Below are positions 1 through 9,092 of a DNA stretch of 64,000 bases, piece by piece. Under the pieces are notes generated by a model. The model was not told the origin of the DNA. It did no database searches and saw only the letters and a list, made by a program, of their open reading frames with translations. The first letter of the stretch is position 1, and every line of letters starts with the position of its first letter. The translations under genes were made by a program, and so were the position numbers. The stretch is from Alkalisalibacterium limincola (GTDB taxonomy: Bacteria; Pseudomonadota; Gammaproteobacteria; Xanthomonadales; Xanthomonadaceae), in NCBI RefSeq assembly GCF_008017755.1, contig NZ_VRTS01000002.1, positions 186,001-250,000 of the forward strand. Direction: 5' to 3'.

Positions 1-780
1 ATCCTGGAGAAGATCGTGGCGCGCAAGCGCGAGGAAGTGGCCGAGCGCAGCACCCGCGTGCCCCTTGCCGACCTCGAACGGAAGCTCGAAGGCGCACCGT
101 TGGTGCGTGGATTCACCCGGGCCCTGCTCTCACGCATATCGTCCGGCGATCCCGCGGTCATCGCCGAAATAAAGAAGGCCAGCCCCTCCAAGGGCGTCAT
201 CCGACCGGATTTCCGGCCGGGAGACATCGCCCGCAGCTATGCCGCTGGCGGTGCCGCCTGCCTCTCGGTGCTGACCGATGTCGATTTCTTCCAGGGCGCC
301 GACGCCTACCTGGCCGAGGCCAGGGCCGCCTGCGAGCTTCCCGTGCTGCGCAAGGACTTCACCGTCGACCCCTACCAGGTGGTCGAGGCGCGGGTGCTCG
401 GTGCGGACTGCATCCTGCTGATCGTCGCCGCGCTCGACGATCCGGCGCTGGCCCGGCTCTCGCACCTCGCCATGGAGCTGGGCATGGACGTGCTGGTCGA
501 GGTCCATGACATCGACGAGCTCGAACGCGCGCTGCAGCTGGCGGTGCCGCTGGTCGGGATCAACAACCGCAACCTGCGTACCTTCGAGGTGTCGCTGGAC
601 ACCACGCTGTCGATGAAGGCCGCGGTACCGCCGGACCGCCTGCTGGTCACCGAAAGCGGCATCGTCACGCCCGCGGACGTGGCGCGCATGCGCGGGGAAG
701 GCGTGAACGCCTTCCTGGTGGGCGAGAGCTTCATGCGCGCGCCGGACCCGGGCACGGAACTGCGACGCCTGTTCGGCTGA
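1..780 (+). CDS. trpC: Indole-3-glycerol phosphate synthase, 5' end cut by window
   Basis: Converts carboxyphenylamino-deoxyribulose phosphate to indole-3-glycerol phosphate in tryptophan synthesis. The frame is open from base 1, so the true start lies upstream; only a few N-terminal residues seem to be missing. TIM-barrel hallmarks are visible: [11 protein letters not shown] (substrate-binding Glu and Lys), [24 protein letters not shown] with the catalytic Lys, [12 protein letters not shown], and LVTESGI near the C-terminus followed by FLVGESFM. The C-terminus is complete and of normal length. It converges on the GNAT gene with a gap of only 6 bases. trpD would be expected upstream, outside the window. 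Confidence 0.97.
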   Translation: MLEKIVARKREEVAERSTRVPLADLERKLEGAPLVRGFTRALLSRISSGDPAVIAEIKKASPSKGVIRPDFRPGDIARSYAAGGAACLSVLTDVDFFQGADAYLAEARAACELPVLRKDFTVDPYQVVEARVLGADCILLIVAALDDPALARLSHLAMELGMDVLVEVHDIDELERALQLAVPLVGINNRNLRTFEVSLDTTLSMKAAVPPDRLLVTESGIVTPADVARMRGEGVNAFLVGESFMRAPDPGTELRRLFG

Positions 781-786
781 TGCGGC

Positions 787-1250
787 TCAGGCGTCGCCGA
801 AGCGCTTGACCAGGCGCACCGAGCCGTCCTCGAAGCCGCACTCACGGTAGAGCTTGTGGGCATCCTTGCGATGCCCGGCGCTGGACACCTCGATGCGCGT
901 CGCGCCCGCCGTCCGGGCACGGCGCTCGGCCTCGCCCACCAGCCAGCGGCCCAGGCCGCGGCCGCGGCAGTGGTCGCCACGACCAGCGCGGAGATCCGGC
1001 AGCTGGCCCGGCCCAGCGGCAGCGAGTACATGAAGTCCAGCGCCAACAGCCCGCAGCAACGACCCTGCACCTCCAGCAGCAGGAGCTCGTGGCCGGGGTG
1101 GTCCTCGAGGTGGGCGATGCGGTCGCCGGCGTCGTCCAGGGAGCAGGGATAGCCCAGCTCGCCCAGCAGGTCCGCCACCATCGCGGCGTCCACCAGCTCC
1201 GCCGGCCGCAGCAGCGGCTGGTCCGGATCCGGCGGAAACACCGTGGCCAT
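787..1250 (-). CDS. GNAT family N-acetyltransferase (frameshifted)
   Basis: Predicted acetyl-CoA-dependent N-acetyltransferase; substrate unknown. The first part (from ATG 1250) reads through a GNAT N-terminus (LLRPAELVDAAMVADLLGEL) to the strand before motif A (SALVVAT). The acetyl-CoA loop (CRGRGLGRWLVGEAERRA) and C-terminus (HKLYRECGF) are in another frame of the same strand. One missing base near 976 restores one protein of about 154 aa. The stop is 3 bases from the end of the convergent trpC side, and the start lies just after the clp stop, so clp and this gene probably form one transcript. The break fits the indel pattern seen across the window, so I do not call a pseudogene. Confidence 0.8.
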
Positions 1251-1253
1251 CGC

Positions 1254-1949
1254 TCAGCGCGTGCCGTAGATGACGATCGTCTTGCCGCGGGCGTGCAGGA
1301 CGCCCTGTTCCATGAGCTGCTTGAGCACGCGGCCGGCCATCTCCCGCGAGCAGCCCACGATCCGCGCCAGTTCCTGTCGCGACACCTTGATCTGGGTCCC
1401 GTCGGGATGGGTCATCGCGTCGGGTTCCTCGCAAAGGTCCAGCAGCGTGCGCACGATGCGGCCGGTCACGTCGAGGAAGGCCAGGCGGCTGGCCTTGCGG
1501 CTGGTGTCGAGCAGGCGCTTGGACAGCTGCGCGCCGATCGCATAGAGGATCTTCGGGCATTCAGCCGCCAACGTGCCCTGGAACAGGCTGTGCAGGCGGT
1601 CGAAGCTGATCTCGGCAAGCTCGCAGGCGGTCCGGGTGCGCAGCAGGACCTCGCGGCGCTCGGCGCGCACGAACAGGCCCATTTCACCGATGAAATCGCC
1701 GGCGTTCACGTAGCCCAGCACCAGCTCGCGGCCGTCGGACTCCTCGCTGATGATGCTCAGCGAGCCATTGATCACGTAATACAGCGTGCCGGTGGGGTCG
1801 CCCGGGCGGAAGATCTCCGATCGCGAGGGGTGGCGGCGGCGGTGGCAGTGGGCCAGGAAGCGGTCGATGGTCGGACGGTCCAGGGTCAGGCCAGTCATCG
1901 GCGGTTCCTGGTGCAGCGGCGCATTGGCCATCTGAAGCAGTGTCGGCAT
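1254..1949 (-). CDS. clp: Clp/CRP-family global transcriptional regulator
   Basis: Homologue of Xanthomonas Clp, a CRP-like activator controlling exoenzymes, EPS and motility and antagonised by c-di-GMP rather than activated by cAMP (known for the family). 231 aa. Cyclic-nucleotide-binding beta-roll at about residues 25-140 (FRPGDPTGTLYYVINGSL, GEMGLF), dimerisation helix (AIGAQLSKRLLDTSRKASRL), and winged helix-turn-helix at about 190-231 (SRQELARIVGCSREMAGRVL). Internal Met at residue 18 is an alternative start. It is divergent from speD and followed by the GNAT gene 3 bases on. The interdomain helix reads LDVTGRIVRTL. The large GGDEF/EAL protein in this window is a plausible source of the c-di-GMP signal (inference). 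Confidence 0.93.
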   Translation of the reverse strand: MPTLLQMANAPLHQEPPMTGLTLDRPTIDRFLAHCHRRRHPSRSEIFRPGDPTGTLYYVINGSLSIISEESDGRELVLGYVNAGDFIGEMGLFVRAERREVLLRTRTACELAEISFDRLHSLFQGTLAAECPKILYAIGAQLSKRLLDTSRKASRLAFLDVTGRIVRTLLDLCEEPDAMTHPDGTQIKVSRQELARIVGCSREMAGRVLKQLMEQGVLHARGKTIVIYGTR

Positions 1950-2094
1950 CGTGGCGAACCCACTATTCGGTTGAACCGCAGCTTAGGCCCTAGTGGGCTT
2001 TCGGGCAATCTGTGACCGGTAGAGGTGGTTGCCGGCGCCGGAATGGACGATAATCCCGCTCTTGTCTTCTTTTCCCGCCCCGGGGGTAGCCACG
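1950..2094. other. clp/speD divergent intergenic region
   Basis: Short region between two divergent genes, expected to carry both promoters. A GATAAT hexamer at 2049-2054 could be a -10 for speD, but no -35 lies at proper spacing. A single TGTGA at 2011-2015 is only half of a CRP/Clp palindrome. A small 6-bp stem-loop sits at 1985-2000. No confident promoter call. Confidence 0.3.
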
Positions 2095-2934
2095 GTGGTC
2101 AAGCCGATCCCGCGTTTGAAGCTGCAGGGCTTCAACAACCTGACGAAAGCCCTGAGCTTCAACATCTACGACATCTGTTATGCGGTCAGCGATGACCAGC
2201 GCCAGCGCTACATCGAGTACATCGATGAGGCCTACAACGCCGATCGCCTCACCGACATACTCACCGAGGTCGCGCACATCATCGGCGCCAACATCCTCAA
2301 CGTGGCCCGCCAGGACTACGACCCGCAGGGTGCGTCGGTGACGATCCTGATTTCCGAAGAGCCGATCATCGACAAGAAGCAGGCCGGAAAGGAAGTGCTG
2401 TCGGGCGCGGTGCGCGAGCACGAGGATGCCCAGGACGAGGCACGCGACGCCAGCGTCGTGGCCCACCTCGACAAGAGCCACATCACCGTCCACACGTACC
2501 CGGAAACGCATCCGCACAACGGCATCGCGACCTTCCGCGCCGACATCGACGTGGCCACCTGCGGCGTGATCTCGCCACTGAAGGCGCTGAACTACCTGAT
2601 CGAGAGCCTCGAGTCGGACATCGTCGTGATGGACTACCGGGTCCGCGGCTTCACCCGCGACGTGAAGGGCAAGAAGCACTACATCGACCACAAGATCAAC
2701 TCGATCCAGGACTACCTCTCGCGCCAGATCAAGAAGCGCTACGAGATGTTCGACGTCAACGTCTACCAGGAAAACATCTTCCACACGAAGATGCATGTGA
2801 AGGACTTCGACCTCGACACCTACCTGTTCGAGGAGAAGGCGAAGAACCTCAGCTTCAAGGAGCGCATGCGCATCGAGCAGCAGCTCAAGCGCGAGATCGA
2901 GGAGCTCTTCCACGGCCGCAACCTGGTCGACTGA
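2095..2934 (+). CDS. speD: S-adenosylmethionine decarboxylase proenzyme
   Basis: Decarboxylates SAM to the aminopropyl donor for spermidine synthesis. It is a pyruvoyl enzyme that cleaves itself between Lys and Ser. The GTG at 2095 ([17 protein letters not shown]) matches the usual family N-terminus; a TTG at 2029 in the same frame would add 22 residues that look non-coding. With this start the protein is 279 aa and the processing site [12 protein letters not shown] places the pyruvoyl-forming Ser at residue 128. [20 protein letters not shown] and [15 protein letters not shown] are family-typical. Just before the cleavage site is an acidic stretch ([14 protein letters not shown]) that I do not remember in Xanthomonas SpeD. 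A terminator follows. Confidence 0.95.
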   Translation: MVKPIPRLKLQGFNNLTKALSFNIYDICYAVSDDQRQRYIEYIDEAYNADRLTDILTEVAHIIGANILNVARQDYDPQGASVTILISEEPIIDKKQAGKEVLSGAVREHEDAQDEARDASVVAHLDKSHITVHTYPETHPHNGIATFRADIDVATCGVISPLKALNYLIESLESDIVVMDYRVRGFTRDVKGKKHYIDHKINSIQDYLSRQIKKRYEMFDVNVYQENIFHTKMHVKDFDLDTYLFEEKAKNLSFKERMRIEQQLKREIEELFHGRNLVD

Positions 2935-2962
2935 GTCGACGGCAGGGTCGTTTCGCATCAGG

Positions 2963-2985
2963 GGCCGGCATTGCGCCGGCCTTTT
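2963..2985 (+). terminator. Intrinsic terminator of speD
   Basis: Perfect 7-bp GC stem (GGCCGGC / GCCGGCC) with a 5-base loop followed by TTTT, 29 bases after the speD stop. Confidence 0.85.
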
Positions 2986-3008
2986 GCGTTTGGCGATCGG
3001 ACCCGCGG

Positions 3009-3653
3009 CTACAGCCGGTAGGCAACGGCCTTCATCACCGCCGAGGCCAGTGCCATGACCTGGGGAATCGGGCGGGGCAGCACCCGGGCACCGGCCTGCT
3101 CGGCATGGTCGGCGTGGCGGGCCTCGTCCTCCTTCATGACCCTGAGGATCGCCCGGCTGCGTTCGTCGCCGGCAGGCAGCGTTTCCAGGTGGTGGTCCAG
3201 ATGGGCCTCGACCTGGCGCTCGGTTTCCACCACGAAGCCCAGGTTCCAGCCGTCTCCGCGCAGGCCCGCGGCCAGCCCGATGCCGTAGGCACCGGCGTAC
3301 CACAGCGGGTTGAACAGGCTGGGACGGCTGTCGAGCTCGCGCAGGCGGTCCGCACACCAGGCCAGATGGTCGGTTTCCTCGGCGGCGGCTGCCATCAGGT
3401 GGGCTTTCGTGTCCGGATCGCGGGCAACGGCGGCCTGGCCGAAATACAGGGCCTGGGCGCAGACCTCGCCAACATGGTTGATGCGCATCAGGCCGGCCGC
3501 GTGGCGGCGACCCGGGTCATCGAGCTCCGCGGCCGGCACGCCGGCGCCGGGATTGGGCCGCTGCGCGGCCGGGTCGCCCAGCGCGGTGGTCAGGGCGTGC
3601 CCGGCCTCGATCAGCACCCGGTCGATCAGCGTGTATCGGCGTTGCGTATTCAT
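3009..3653 (-). CDS. coq7: Ubiquinone biosynthesis hydroxylase Coq7 (demethoxyubiquinol hydroxylase)
   Basis: Di-iron, membrane-associated monooxygenase adding the last ring hydroxyl in ubiquinone synthesis. 214 aa. The two ferritin-like iron-binding repeats are visible: MRINHVGEV then [11 protein letters not shown] (EExxH), and [14 protein letters not shown] then [12 protein letters not shown] (second ExxH). The ATG at 3653 overlaps the stop of the upstream glcF-like gene as ATGA, so translation is probably coupled. The reading frame is open further upstream, but that part is the shadow of glcF. The convergent speD terminator lies beyond its 3' end. Confidence 0.95.
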   Translation of the reverse strand: MNTQRRYTLIDRVLIEAGHALTTALGDPAAQRPNPGAGVPAAELDDPGRRHAAGLMRINHVGEVCAQALYFGQAAVARDPDTKAHLMAAAAEETDHLAWCADRLRELDSRPSLFNPLWYAGAYGIGLAAGLRGDGWNLGFVVETERQVEAHLDHHLETLPAGDERSRAILRVMKEDEARHADHAEQAGARVLPRPIPQVMALASAVMKAVAYRL

Positions 3654-4810
3654 TGCAGGTGCTCGGCAAGGAATTCCAGGGGGTGTCGCACCGGCACCGG
3701 GCTGGCGTTGCCCAGGTGCAGGCGGCAGCCGACATTGGCCGACAACAGTGTATCCGCGCCGCTGGAATCCAGCGCGGCCAGCAGTGGCTCGCGGAATCCG
3801 GCTGCGCGTCCGGGGTCGGTGACCATCTGCACGCCCGCCGCGCCACAACAGGCGGGGTCGAGAAGGACCACGTCGAGTTCCGGTATGCGCTGCAGCAGGG
3901 CGCGCAGTGCGGCGACGCTGCCGTCCACCCGCTGCTGGGTGCATGGCAGGTGCAGCGCCACGCGCCGGCGCGCGGGACGGAATGCCAGTTCCGGCGCCAC
4001 CCGGGCCAGCAGCACGAAGGGATCCTCCGCATGCGCCGGGCTGCCCTCCAGGGACCGGGCAAGCGCGTGCTGGCAGCCGCTGGCCGTCGCACAGACCGTG
4101 TCCGACCGGGCGAAGGCCGACCGGTTGCCGGCGGCCAGGCGCGTGGCGGTGGCCAGGTCCCCGGCGTGGGCATGCAGCGCACCGCAACAGGTCTGGCCGC
4201 CGGGTTCGACCGTTGCGATGCCCGCGGCATCGAGCAGGCGGGACAGCGCCAGGCGCGCTGGTTCGTCGTATGGCCGGCCCACGCAGCCGCCAAACAGGGA
4301 CACCGACGCGGAGGGGGAGGGGCCGGTGGGGCGTGGGGTCGCAGGCGCGGTCCGTGCCGGTGGCGCCGGCAGGGGTCGCAGCCGGGCGGGCAGGGCCGGG
4401 TGGAGCCTCCGGTAGAGTCCGAGCAGCGGGGCCAGCCACCGTGGGCGCGCGGCCAGCCATTCAACCAGGAACTGCCGCGGCGACGGGCGCCGTCGTTCGC
4501 GCTGCAGCGCGCGCCCGGCCACCAGGAGCTCCCCGTAACGCACTCCAGCCGGGCAGGCCGACTCGCAGGCGCGGCAGCCCAGGCAATGGTCGAGGTGGGC
4601 ATCGGTGGCCGCCGAGGCGGCCAGTTGCCCGCTGGCGAGCCCACGCCAGAGCGCGATGCGGCCACGCGGTGACTCCGCCTCGTTGCGGTCGTGCTGGTAT
4701 GTGGGGCAGTGGGGCAGGCATAATCCGCACTGCACGCAGCGATCGGCCAGGGCCAGCAGCCCGTCCGGGCGGCCCGGAGCCTTGGAGTCAGGGTTGGGGG
4801 CGACAGCCAT
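3650..4810 (-). CDS. GlcF-like (Fe-S)-binding oxidoreductase subunit
   Basis: Resembles the iron-sulfur subunit of glycolate oxidase and related D-2-hydroxyacid dehydrogenases, passing electrons from a flavin subunit to the quinone pool. Two 4Fe-4S ferredoxin motifs in the first 100 residues ([12 protein letters not shown] and [12 protein letters not shown]) are followed by two CCG-type domains ([23 protein letters not shown]). The frame is open to TTG 4894; I prefer ATG 4810 because about 24 residues before the first cysteine is usual for GlcF, but 4828, 4873 and 4885 are possible. It overlaps coq7 by 4 bases. No flavin subunit is adjacent; a GlcD-like gene lies at 57.9-59.3 kb. Proline-rich linker at about residues 140-165. 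Confidence 0.85.
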   Translation of the reverse strand: MAVAPNPDSKAPGRPDGLLALADRCVQCGLCLPHCPTYQHDRNEAESPRGRIALWRGLASGQLAASAATDAHLDHCLGCRACESACPAGVRYGELLVAGRALQRERRRPSPRQFLVEWLAARPRWLAPLLGLYRRLHPALPARLRPLPAPPARTAPATPRPTGPSPSASVSLFGGCVGRPYDEPARLALSRLLDAAGIATVEPGGQTCCGALHAHAGDLATATRLAAGNRSAFARSDTVCATASGCQHALARSLEGSPAHAEDPFVLLARVAPELAFRPARRRVALHLPCTQQRVDGSVAALRALLQRIPELDVVLLDPACCGAAGVQMVTDPGRAAGFREPLLAALDSSGADTLLSANVGCRLHLGNASPVPVRHPLEFLAEHLQ

Positions 4811-4844
4811 CGCCAGCGATGCTAGCATGCCGGGCTCGGCGGGC

Positions 4845-4873
4845 TTGCAGTCCCCCTGGCGGCGGGATATCAT
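4845..4873 (+). promoter_or_regulatory. Sigma70-type promoter of rplM-rpsI
   Basis: TTGCAG (4845-4850), 17-base spacer, TATCAT (4868-4873), about 40 bases before the rplM ATG. It lies in the divergent region with glcF and overlaps its possible longer N-terminus. Confidence 0.65.
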
Positions 4874-4914
4874 TCCGCTTCTCATTTGTCGCAATTTTCC
4901 GTTTCGGAACTCTT

Positions 4915-5343
4915 ATGAAGACTTTCAGCGCCAAGCCGGAAACCGTGCAGCGCGACTGGTACGTGGTTGATGCGGAGGGCAAGACCCTCGGTCGCCTGTG
5001 CTCGGAGCTCGCGCGCCGTCTCCGCGGCAAGCACAAGCCGGTGTACACCCCGCACGTCGATACCGGTGACTACCTCGTGGTCATCAACGCAGAGAAGATT
5101 GCCGTCACCGGCAACAAGCTGCGCGACAAGATGTACCACCGGTTCACCGGCTACATCGGCAACCTCAAGACCGAGTCGCTCGGCCAGATGCTCGAGAAGC
5201 ACCCCGAGCGTGTGATCGAGATCGGTGTGAAGGGCATGCTGCCGAAGAATCCGCTCGGTCGCGCCATGTACCGCAAGCTCAAGGTCTACAAGGGCTCCGA
5301 GCACCCGCACATCGCCCAGCAGCCGCAGCCGCTGGACATCTAA
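4915..5343 (+). CDS. rplM: 50S ribosomal protein L13
   Basis: Early-assembling large-subunit protein. 142 aa, the normal bacterial length, with family motifs [36 protein letters not shown]-like [13 protein letters not shown] and [18 protein letters not shown]. The ATG at 4915 gives [15 protein letters not shown], the usual N-terminus; frame extension upstream is antisense to glcF and not coding. It forms the conserved rplM-rpsI operon, 15 bases before rpsI, with a good promoter upstream. Confidence 0.99.
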   Translation: MKTFSAKPETVQRDWYVVDAEGKTLGRLCSELARRLRGKHKPVYTPHVDTGDYLVVINAEKIAVTGNKLRDKMYHRFTGYIGNLKTESLGQMLEKHPERVIEIGVKGMLPKNPLGRAMYRKLKVYKGSEHPHIAQQPQPLDI

Positions 5344-5358
5344 GCAACGGAATTGACT

Positions 5359-5751
5359 ATGGCTTCGCAGCAGTTCTACGGCACCGGCCGTCGCAAGTCC
5401 TCCACCGCGCGCGTGTTCCTGCGCAACGGCGGCGGTCAGATCTCTGTCAATGGTCGCCCGCTGGAGGAGTTCTTCGGCCGCGAGACCTCCCGGATGATCG
5501 TCCGTCAGCCGCTTGAGCTGACCGAGATGACCGAGAAGTTCGACATCAAGGTCACGGTCGAGGGCGGTGGCAACACCGGCCAGGCCGGCGCCATCCGCCT
5601 GGGCATCTCCCGCGCGCTGGTGGAGTACGACGAAAACCTGAAGACGGACCTGCGTCGCGCCGGCTTCATGACCCGCGATGCCCGCGAGGTCGAGCGCAAG
5701 AAGGTCGGTCTCCACAAGGCCCGCCGCGCCACCCAGTTCTCGAAGCGCTGA
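5359..5751 (+). CDS. rpsI: 30S ribosomal protein S9
   Basis: Small-subunit head protein whose C-terminal tail reaches the P-site tRNA. 130 aa, normal length. Motifs: [40 protein letters not shown], and the basic C-terminus [15 protein letters not shown] ending in the conserved KR. Start ATG 5359 is preceded by ACGGAA at about 5348-5353; a TTG two codons upstream is less likely. Second gene of rplM-rpsI. Confidence 0.99.
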   Translation: MASQQFYGTGRRKSSTARVFLRNGGGQISVNGRPLEEFFGRETSRMIVRQPLELTEMTEKFDIKVTVEGGGNTGQAGAIRLGISRALVEYDENLKTDLRRAGFMTRDAREVERKKVGLHKARRATQFSKR

Positions 5752-5805
5752 TCGCGCTTCTCCGCGCCACGCCGGTCAGAGACCGTGGCGCGTAGGGACA
5801 CCATT

Positions 5806-5879
5806 AGGGGAATCGTCTAATGGTAGGACAACGGACTCTGACTCCGTCAATCTAGGTTCGAATCCTAGTTCCCCTGCCA
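5806..5879 (+). tRNA. tRNA-Gln (anticodon CTG)
   Basis: 74-nt cloverleaf with encoded CCA: acceptor AGGGGAA / TTCCCCT, anticodon stem ACGGA / TCCGT with loop CTCTGAC (anticodon CTG, reading CAG), T arm CTAGG-TTCGAAT-CCTAG. It starts 54 bases after rpsI and is followed by a strong terminator, so it may be cotranscribed with rplM-rpsI. Confidence 0.97.
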
Positions 5880-5883
5880 CATT

Positions 5884-5914
5884 GAAAAACCCCGCCATTG
5901 GCGGGGTTTTTTTT
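5884..5914 (+). terminator. Intrinsic terminator after tRNA-Gln
   Basis: Stem CCCCGCC / GGCGGGG (5890-5896 / 5900-5906) with a 3-base loop, flanked by an A-run before and a run of eight T after. The A-run on the other side means it could also end minus-strand transcripts coming from nqrM. Confidence 0.95.
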
Positions 5915-5963
5915 GTGCTGCCGCTTTGCAGTCCTGCCGGGCGGCGGGGGCGCCCGGCTCCGG

Positions 5964-6185
5964 CTAGCGGCGCTCGTTGCGCGCGCCGTCGTCGGGCAGG
6001 CTCTCGCCCTTGGCACAGGCTTCGCCGGCCTTGCGGCCGCACATGCCGCAGTCGCCCGTCACGCCGACCGAGCCCAGGCCGCCACAGGAACCCTGCACCG
6101 GCTTGCGGCCCATCATCACGCCGATGGTCATGCCGGCGAACAGCAGTCCCACCAGGACGATCGCGGCCAGGAAAGTCATCAACAT
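5964..6185 (-). CDS. nqrM: Na+-NQR maturation protein NqrM
   Basis: Small membrane protein needed for Na+-translocating NADH:quinone oxidoreductase maturation, thought to deliver iron to the Cys-ligated centre in NqrD/NqrE (established for Vibrio). 73 aa with one N-terminal transmembrane helix (FLAAIVLVGLLFAGMTIGV) and the four-cysteine region GSCGGLGSVGVTGDCGMCGRKAGEAC. The ATG at 6185 overlaps the apbE stop by one base (TGATG); a second ATG two codons later is possible. Last gene of the nqr operon. Confidence 0.93.
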   Translation of the reverse strand: MLMTFLAAIVLVGLLFAGMTIGVMMGRKPVQGSCGGLGSVGVTGDCGMCGRKAGEACAKGESLPDDGARNERR

Positions 6186-7223
6186 CAGTTGCCGAACTCC
6201 TCGAGATAGGGGGCGAAGGCCGGCGTCATCCGTTCCTGGACGCCGTCTTCAGTATTCACCAACCACAGTACCGCCAGGCCCCGCTCGCGGGCAAATGCCA
6301 TGCCTTCCTCTTCGTTCAGCACCGTGAGCACCGTGGCCAGGCCGTCCGCCATCGCGCAGCGTTCGTGCAGCACCGTGACCGAGACGATGTCGTGGGTGAT
6401 CGGCCAGCCCGTGCGCGGATCGATGGTGTGCGAGTAGGTGCGGCCCTGGTCGCGGAAATAGTTGCGGTAGCTCCCCGACGTGGCCAGCGCCATGTCGCCG
6501 GGTTCGATGACGCTGTGGATCGCGCGCTCACCCGGCTGCGGCCGCTCCACCGCAATCCGCCAGCCCCGGCCGTCGGGCCGGGTGCCGAGGGTGCGCAGGT
6601 CTCCACCGATATCGACGACGAACCCGGAGACGCCACGCGCGACGAGGTGGTCGGCGATGCGGTCGACCGCGTGGCCCTTCGCGATCGCGGAAAAGTCGAG
6701 GTACATGCCCCCTGTCTGTTCCAGCACGCCCTCGACCGCGTCGTAGTGCAGCTTTTCCCAGCCGATGCGGGCCCGCGCGGCGGCGATATCGTCCCCGGCC
6801 GGCGGTTCGCTGCGATCGCCCTCCGGTCCGAAGCCCCACAGGTTCACCAGCGGGCCCACGGTGGGGTCGAAAGCGCCGCCCGAATCCTCGGCCAGGGCCA
6901 GCGAATCGAGCAGCACGATGTCGAAGTCATGGGGCAGTTCGAAGCGGGTGCCCGCTTCGGCACGGTTGAAGCGGGAGATCAGCGCATCCTCGCGGTAGGT
7001 GCTCATCTCGGCATTGATCGTTTCAAGGATCGCCTCGATCTCGCCGCGCAGCTCCCGGACGTCTACCTGTTCGGGGGGGGGAGGCGAGGCGCACCGACCA
7101 GGTGGTGCCCATCGTCGGACCACCCAGCGTGATGGGCTCGGGCGGCCGGCTGCAGGCCGCCACCAGCAAAACGACAAGGCCGGCGAGGAGGCCGGCCCTG
7201 TGGGCAATGCGGATGCGCGGCAC
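6185..7223 (-). CDS. apbE: FMN transferase ApbE, lipoprotein (frameshift in a C9 tract)
   Basis: Mg-dependent flavin transferase that attaches FMN covalently to Thr of NqrB and NqrC from FAD. The N-terminus (GTG 7223, PRIRIAHRAGLLAGLVVL) has a lipoprotein signal with lipobox VAAC, then LGGPTMGTTWSVRLASPP. The rest, in another frame, contains STYREDALISRFN, FDPTVGPLVNLWGFG, LDFSAIAKGHAVD and TIDPRTGWPI, all ApbE signatures. The frames meet at a run of nine C on the coding strand (7073-7081); eight C would give one protein of about 345 aa. The start is 1 base after the nqrF stop. It is placed to flavinylate the complex encoded upstream. Confidence 0.93.
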
Positions 7224-7224
7224 G

Positions 7225-8457
7225 TCAGCCACCGAAATCATCGAGCAGGATGTTCTCCGGCTCCACGCCGAGGTCTTCCAGCATCCGGATCACCGCGGCG
7301 TTCATCATCGGTGGACCGCACAGGTAGTACTCGCAGTCCTCCGGTGCGGGATGGTCCTTGAGGTAGTTCTCGTAGGCCACCTTGTGGATGAATCCGGTAT
7401 AGCCCTCCCAGTTGTCCTCCGGCTGCGGGTCGGACAAGGCCAGGTGCCACTCGAAGTTGTCGTGCTGCTCGGCCAGTTCGTCGAAGTCTTCGACGTAGAA
7501 GGCCTCGCGCAGCGAACGCGCGCCGTACCAGAAGGTGATCTTGCGCTTGGAGTTCAGGCGACGCAGCTGGTCGAAGATGTGCGATCGCAGCGGTGCCATG
7601 CCGGCGCCACCACCGATGAAGACCATCTCCGCCTCAGTGTCCTTGGCGAAGAACTCGCCGAACGGCCCGAACACCGTGACCTTGTCGCCGGGCTTGAGGT
7701 TGAAGACGTAGCTGGAGACGACGCCGGGCGGCACGTTCTGGGTCTTGGGCGGCGGCGCGGCGATGCGGATGTTGAACTTCAGGACACCCTTTTCCTCGGG
7801 GTAGTTCGCCATCGAGTAGGCGCGGATCGTCTCCTCCGCATCGTTCTTCAATTCCAGGTTGAACATCTTGAAGTGGTCCCAGTCCCCGCGGTACTCCTCG
7901 GGAATGTCGAAGTCGCTGAACTTCGCATGGAACTTGGGCACCTCGATCTGCATGAAGCCACCGGCGCGGAAGTCGACGTCCACGCCCTCGGGCAGCTTCA
8001 ACACCAGCTCCTTGATGAAGGTGGCGACGTTCTCGTTGGACACCACGGTGCACTCGAGCTTCTTGACCCCGAAGAACTCCTCGGGCACCTCGATCTTCAT
8101 GTCCTGCTTGACCGAGACCTGGCACGACAGGCGCCAGCCTTCGCGGATCTCCCGGCGCGAGAGCTTCTCCGCCTCGGTCGGCAGCGCGTCGCCACCGCCC
8201 TCGAGCACGACGCACTTGCACTGGCCGCAGGTGCCGCCGCCGCCGCAGGCCGAGGACAGGAACACGCCCTGCTCGGCGAGCGCGCCGAGCAGCTTGCGGC
8301 CACCCGTCGTCTCGATGCGCTTCTCGGGGTCGTCGTTGACGTCGATGGTGATCTTGCCGGTGCTCACCAGCTTGGAGCGCGCGAACAGGATGACCAGCAC
8401 CAGCACCAGCACGGTGACGGTGAACATGCCCACGCCGAACAGGATCTCGAAGGCCAT
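7225..8457 (-). CDS. nqrF: Na+-NQR subunit F, NADH dehydrogenase
   Basis: Electron entry subunit: oxidises NADH and passes electrons through FAD and a 2Fe-2S cluster. 410 aa. N-terminal helix at about residues 5-27; plant-type ferredoxin domain with cluster ligands Cys71, Cys77, Cys80 and Cys112 ([15 protein letters not shown] ... LSCQ); FAD domain with [13 protein letters not shown] domain with [18 protein letters not shown] and YLCGPPMM. The start overlaps the nqrE stop (TAATG), and apbE begins just after its stop. Confidence 0.98.
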   Translation of the reverse strand: MAFEILFGVGMFTVTVLVLVLVILFARSKLVSTGKITIDVNDDPEKRIETTGGRKLLGALAEQGVFLSSACGGGGTCGQCKCVVLEGGGDALPTEAEKLSRREIREGWRLSCQVSVKQDMKIEVPEEFFGVKKLECTVVSNENVATFIKELVLKLPEGVDVDFRAGGFMQIEVPKFHAKFSDFDIPEEYRGDWDHFKMFNLELKNDAEETIRAYSMANYPEEKGVLKFNIRIAAPPPKTQNVPPGVVSSYVFNLKPGDKVTVFGPFGEFFAKDTEAEMVFIGGGAGMAPLRSHIFDQLRRLNSKRKITFWYGARSLREAFYVEDFDELAEQHDNFEWHLALSDPQPEDNWEGYTGFIHKVAYENYLKDHPAPEDCEYYLCGPPMMNAAVIRMLEDLGVEPENILLDDFGG

Positions 8458-9077
8458 TACAGCTGCACTCCGGCGAAGGACATGAAGCCCAGCGACATCA
8501 GGCCGACCACGACGAAGACGATTCCGAGGCCCTTGAGGCCTTCCGGCACGTCGGAATACTTGAGCTTCTCGCGGATCGCGGCCAGCAACACGATGGCCAG
8601 GGCCCAGCCGACGCCGGCACCGACGCCGAACACCACCGACTCACCGAAGTCGTAGTGGCGCTCGACCATGAACAGGCTGGCGCCGAGGATCGCGCAGTTC
8701 ACCGTGATCAGCGGCAGGAAGATGCCCAGCGCGTTGTAGAGCGCTGGAACGTACTTGTCCAGGACCATCTCCAGGATCTGCACCAGCGCGGCGATGATGC
8801 CGATGTAGCTGAGCAGGCCGAGGAAGCGCAGGTCGAGCTGCTGCAGCGCCGGGATGCCGGTCCAGGCCAGCGCACCCTCGTCGAGCAGGTTGTGCAGCAC
8901 CAGGTTGTTCAGTGGCACGGTCAGCGCCAGCACGACGGTGACGGCGATGCCCAGGCCGAGCGCGGTCATGACCTTCTTGGAGATCGCCAGGAAGGTGCAC
9001 ATTCCCAGGAAGAAGGCGAGGGCCATGTTCTCGACGAACACGGCGCGTATGAAAAGGCTGAGGTAATGTTCGAACAC
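8457..9077 (-). CDS. nqrE: Na+-NQR subunit E
   Basis: Integral membrane subunit that, with NqrD, holds an iron centre midway through the membrane. 206 aa, about six transmembrane helices. Family motifs: [20 protein letters not shown] with the conserved cysteine, [18 protein letters not shown], and [18 protein letters not shown] with the second cysteine-containing half-helix. Overlaps nqrF by one base and follows nqrD by 15 bases. Confidence 0.97.
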   Translation of the reverse strand: MFEHYLSLFIRAVFVENMALAFFLGMCTFLAISKKVMTALGLGIAVTVVLALTVPLNNLVLHNLLDEGALAWTGIPALQQLDLRFLGLLSYIGIIAALVQILEMVLDKYVPALYNALGIFLPLITVNCAILGASLFMVERHYDFGESVVFGVGAGVGWALAIVLLAAIREKLKYSDVPEGLKGLGIVFVVVGLMSLGFMSFAGVQL

Positions 9078-9092
9078 GTGGCGCTCCCGGCC

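Noticed and set aside
2011-2027. TGTGA upstream of speD as a Clp/CRP binding site
   Set aside because: Only one half-site; the inverse TCACA at 6-base spacing is absent.
2029-2094. TTG 2029 as the speD start
   Set aside because: The extra 22 residues are unlike SpeD, and GTG 2095 gives the family N-terminus.
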